A stretch of 64,000 nt of DNA from Nesterenkonia natronophila (GTDB taxonomy: Bacteria; Actinomycetota; Actinomycetes; Actinomycetales; Micrococcaceae), in the NCBI RefSeq assembly GCF_003595215.1, contig NZ_QYZP01000003.1, forward strand, positions 517,957 through 581,956. Direction: 5' to 3'. Both the position numbers and the translations under genes were made by a program. The number at the start of each line of letters is the position of its first letter. Within the stretch, counting starts at the first letter, position 1. This document shows positions 63,852-64,000 of this stretch, in pieces. The notes below the pieces were generated by a model. That model saw only the letters and a list, made by a program, of their open reading frames with translations. It was not told where the DNA came from and ran no database searches.

Positions 63852-63900
63852 AGAAGACCCCCGTGACTCTGCGCCTTTGCAGAGACCGCGGGGGTCTTCT
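63852..63900 (-). terminator. rRNA operon terminator
   Basis: AGAAGACCCCCG (63852-63863) pairs perfectly with CGGGGGTCTTCT (63889-63900), a 12-bp stem, and an inner TCTGC/GCAGA pairing extends the hairpin. It lies just past the 3' end of the 5S gene and would end the rRNA transcript before the TPR gene. Confidence 0.8.
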
Positions 63901-63910
63901 CTTTATGTTG

Positions 63911-64000
63911 TGTCCGGCGGTGTCCTACTCTCCCACACCCTCTCGGGTGCAGTACCATCGGCGCTGTGGGTCTTAGCTTCCGGGTTCGGGATGGGACCGG
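63911..64000 (-). rRNA. rrf: 5S ribosomal RNA, 3' part (partial at right edge)
   Basis: The minus strand reads CCGGTCCCATCCCGAACCCG...AGCTAAG...GCGCCGATGGTACTGC and ends GAGTAGGACACCGCCGGACA, the conserved 3' three-quarters of bacterial 5S rRNA. The 5' end lies beyond 64000, so the window ends inside an rRNA operon. Confidence 0.93.

Overview
The window is high-GC chromosomal DNA from an actinobacterium, most likely of the order Micrococcales. The evidence is the gene order HAD phosphatase - small ORF - tlyA - nadK - recN - pyrG - xerD ... parA - scpA - scpB - rluB - tyrA - cmk - der, frequent GTG starts, many gene starts laid out as leaderless mRNAs, an MhuD-like haem monooxygenase and an ANTAR protein. 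The genus cannot be fixed from the sequence alone.

Layout. 1-5.8 kb: minus-strand genes for a partial membrane protein, a rhodanese, a YetF-like protein, an acyltransferase, release factor 3 and a voltage-sensor-like membrane protein, then tRNA-Arg(CCG). 6-11.1 kb: haem monooxygenase, radical SAM protein, CorA-type transporter, YeiH-type exporter and divergent tgt. 11.1-14 kb: an apparent copper-handling set (His-rich membrane protein, PCu(A)C lipoprotein, Tat-exported DyP peroxidase). 14-19.1 kb: a hydroxyacid dehydrogenase, then a tightly coupled NAD operon (NrtR-like regulator, nadA, nadC, cysteine desulfurase) without nadB. 19.1-24.8 kb: STAS-CBS and GAF-ANTAR signalling genes, SRAP protein, small membrane proteins, a short-chain dehydrogenase, tRNA-Pro(GGG) and a lipoprotein serine hydrolase. 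24.8-31.5 kb: der, cmk, tyrA, rluB, scpB, scpA and a ParA ATPase as one minus-strand run.

31.6-55 kb is accessory DNA lying between parA and xerD, which are neighbours in many actinobacteria. It holds a propionate (2-methylcitrate) cluster under a GntR regulator, a zinc alcohol dehydrogenase, and the main discovery: a complete selenocysteine module. An OFA-type transporter precedes a three-gene formate dehydrogenase operon whose catalytic subunit has an in-frame UGA (41469-41471) followed at the E. coli spacing by a SECIS hairpin with a GGUCU loop. Next come selD, tRNA-Sec (UCA), selA and selB, so the decoding machinery sits beside its only evident client here. The island ends with an uncharacterised operon (TIGR02206 membrane protein, glycosyltransferase, acyl-CoA-dehydrogenase-like protein, PIG-L deacetylase/methyltransferase fusion).

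55.1-64 kb returns to conserved minus-strand genes (TRIC-like channel, xerD, pyrG, recN, nadK, tlyA, small ORF, HAD phosphatase, TPR protein), then an rRNA terminator and the 3' part of a 5S rRNA gene running off the right edge. No CRISPR array, insertion sequence or prophage was seen.
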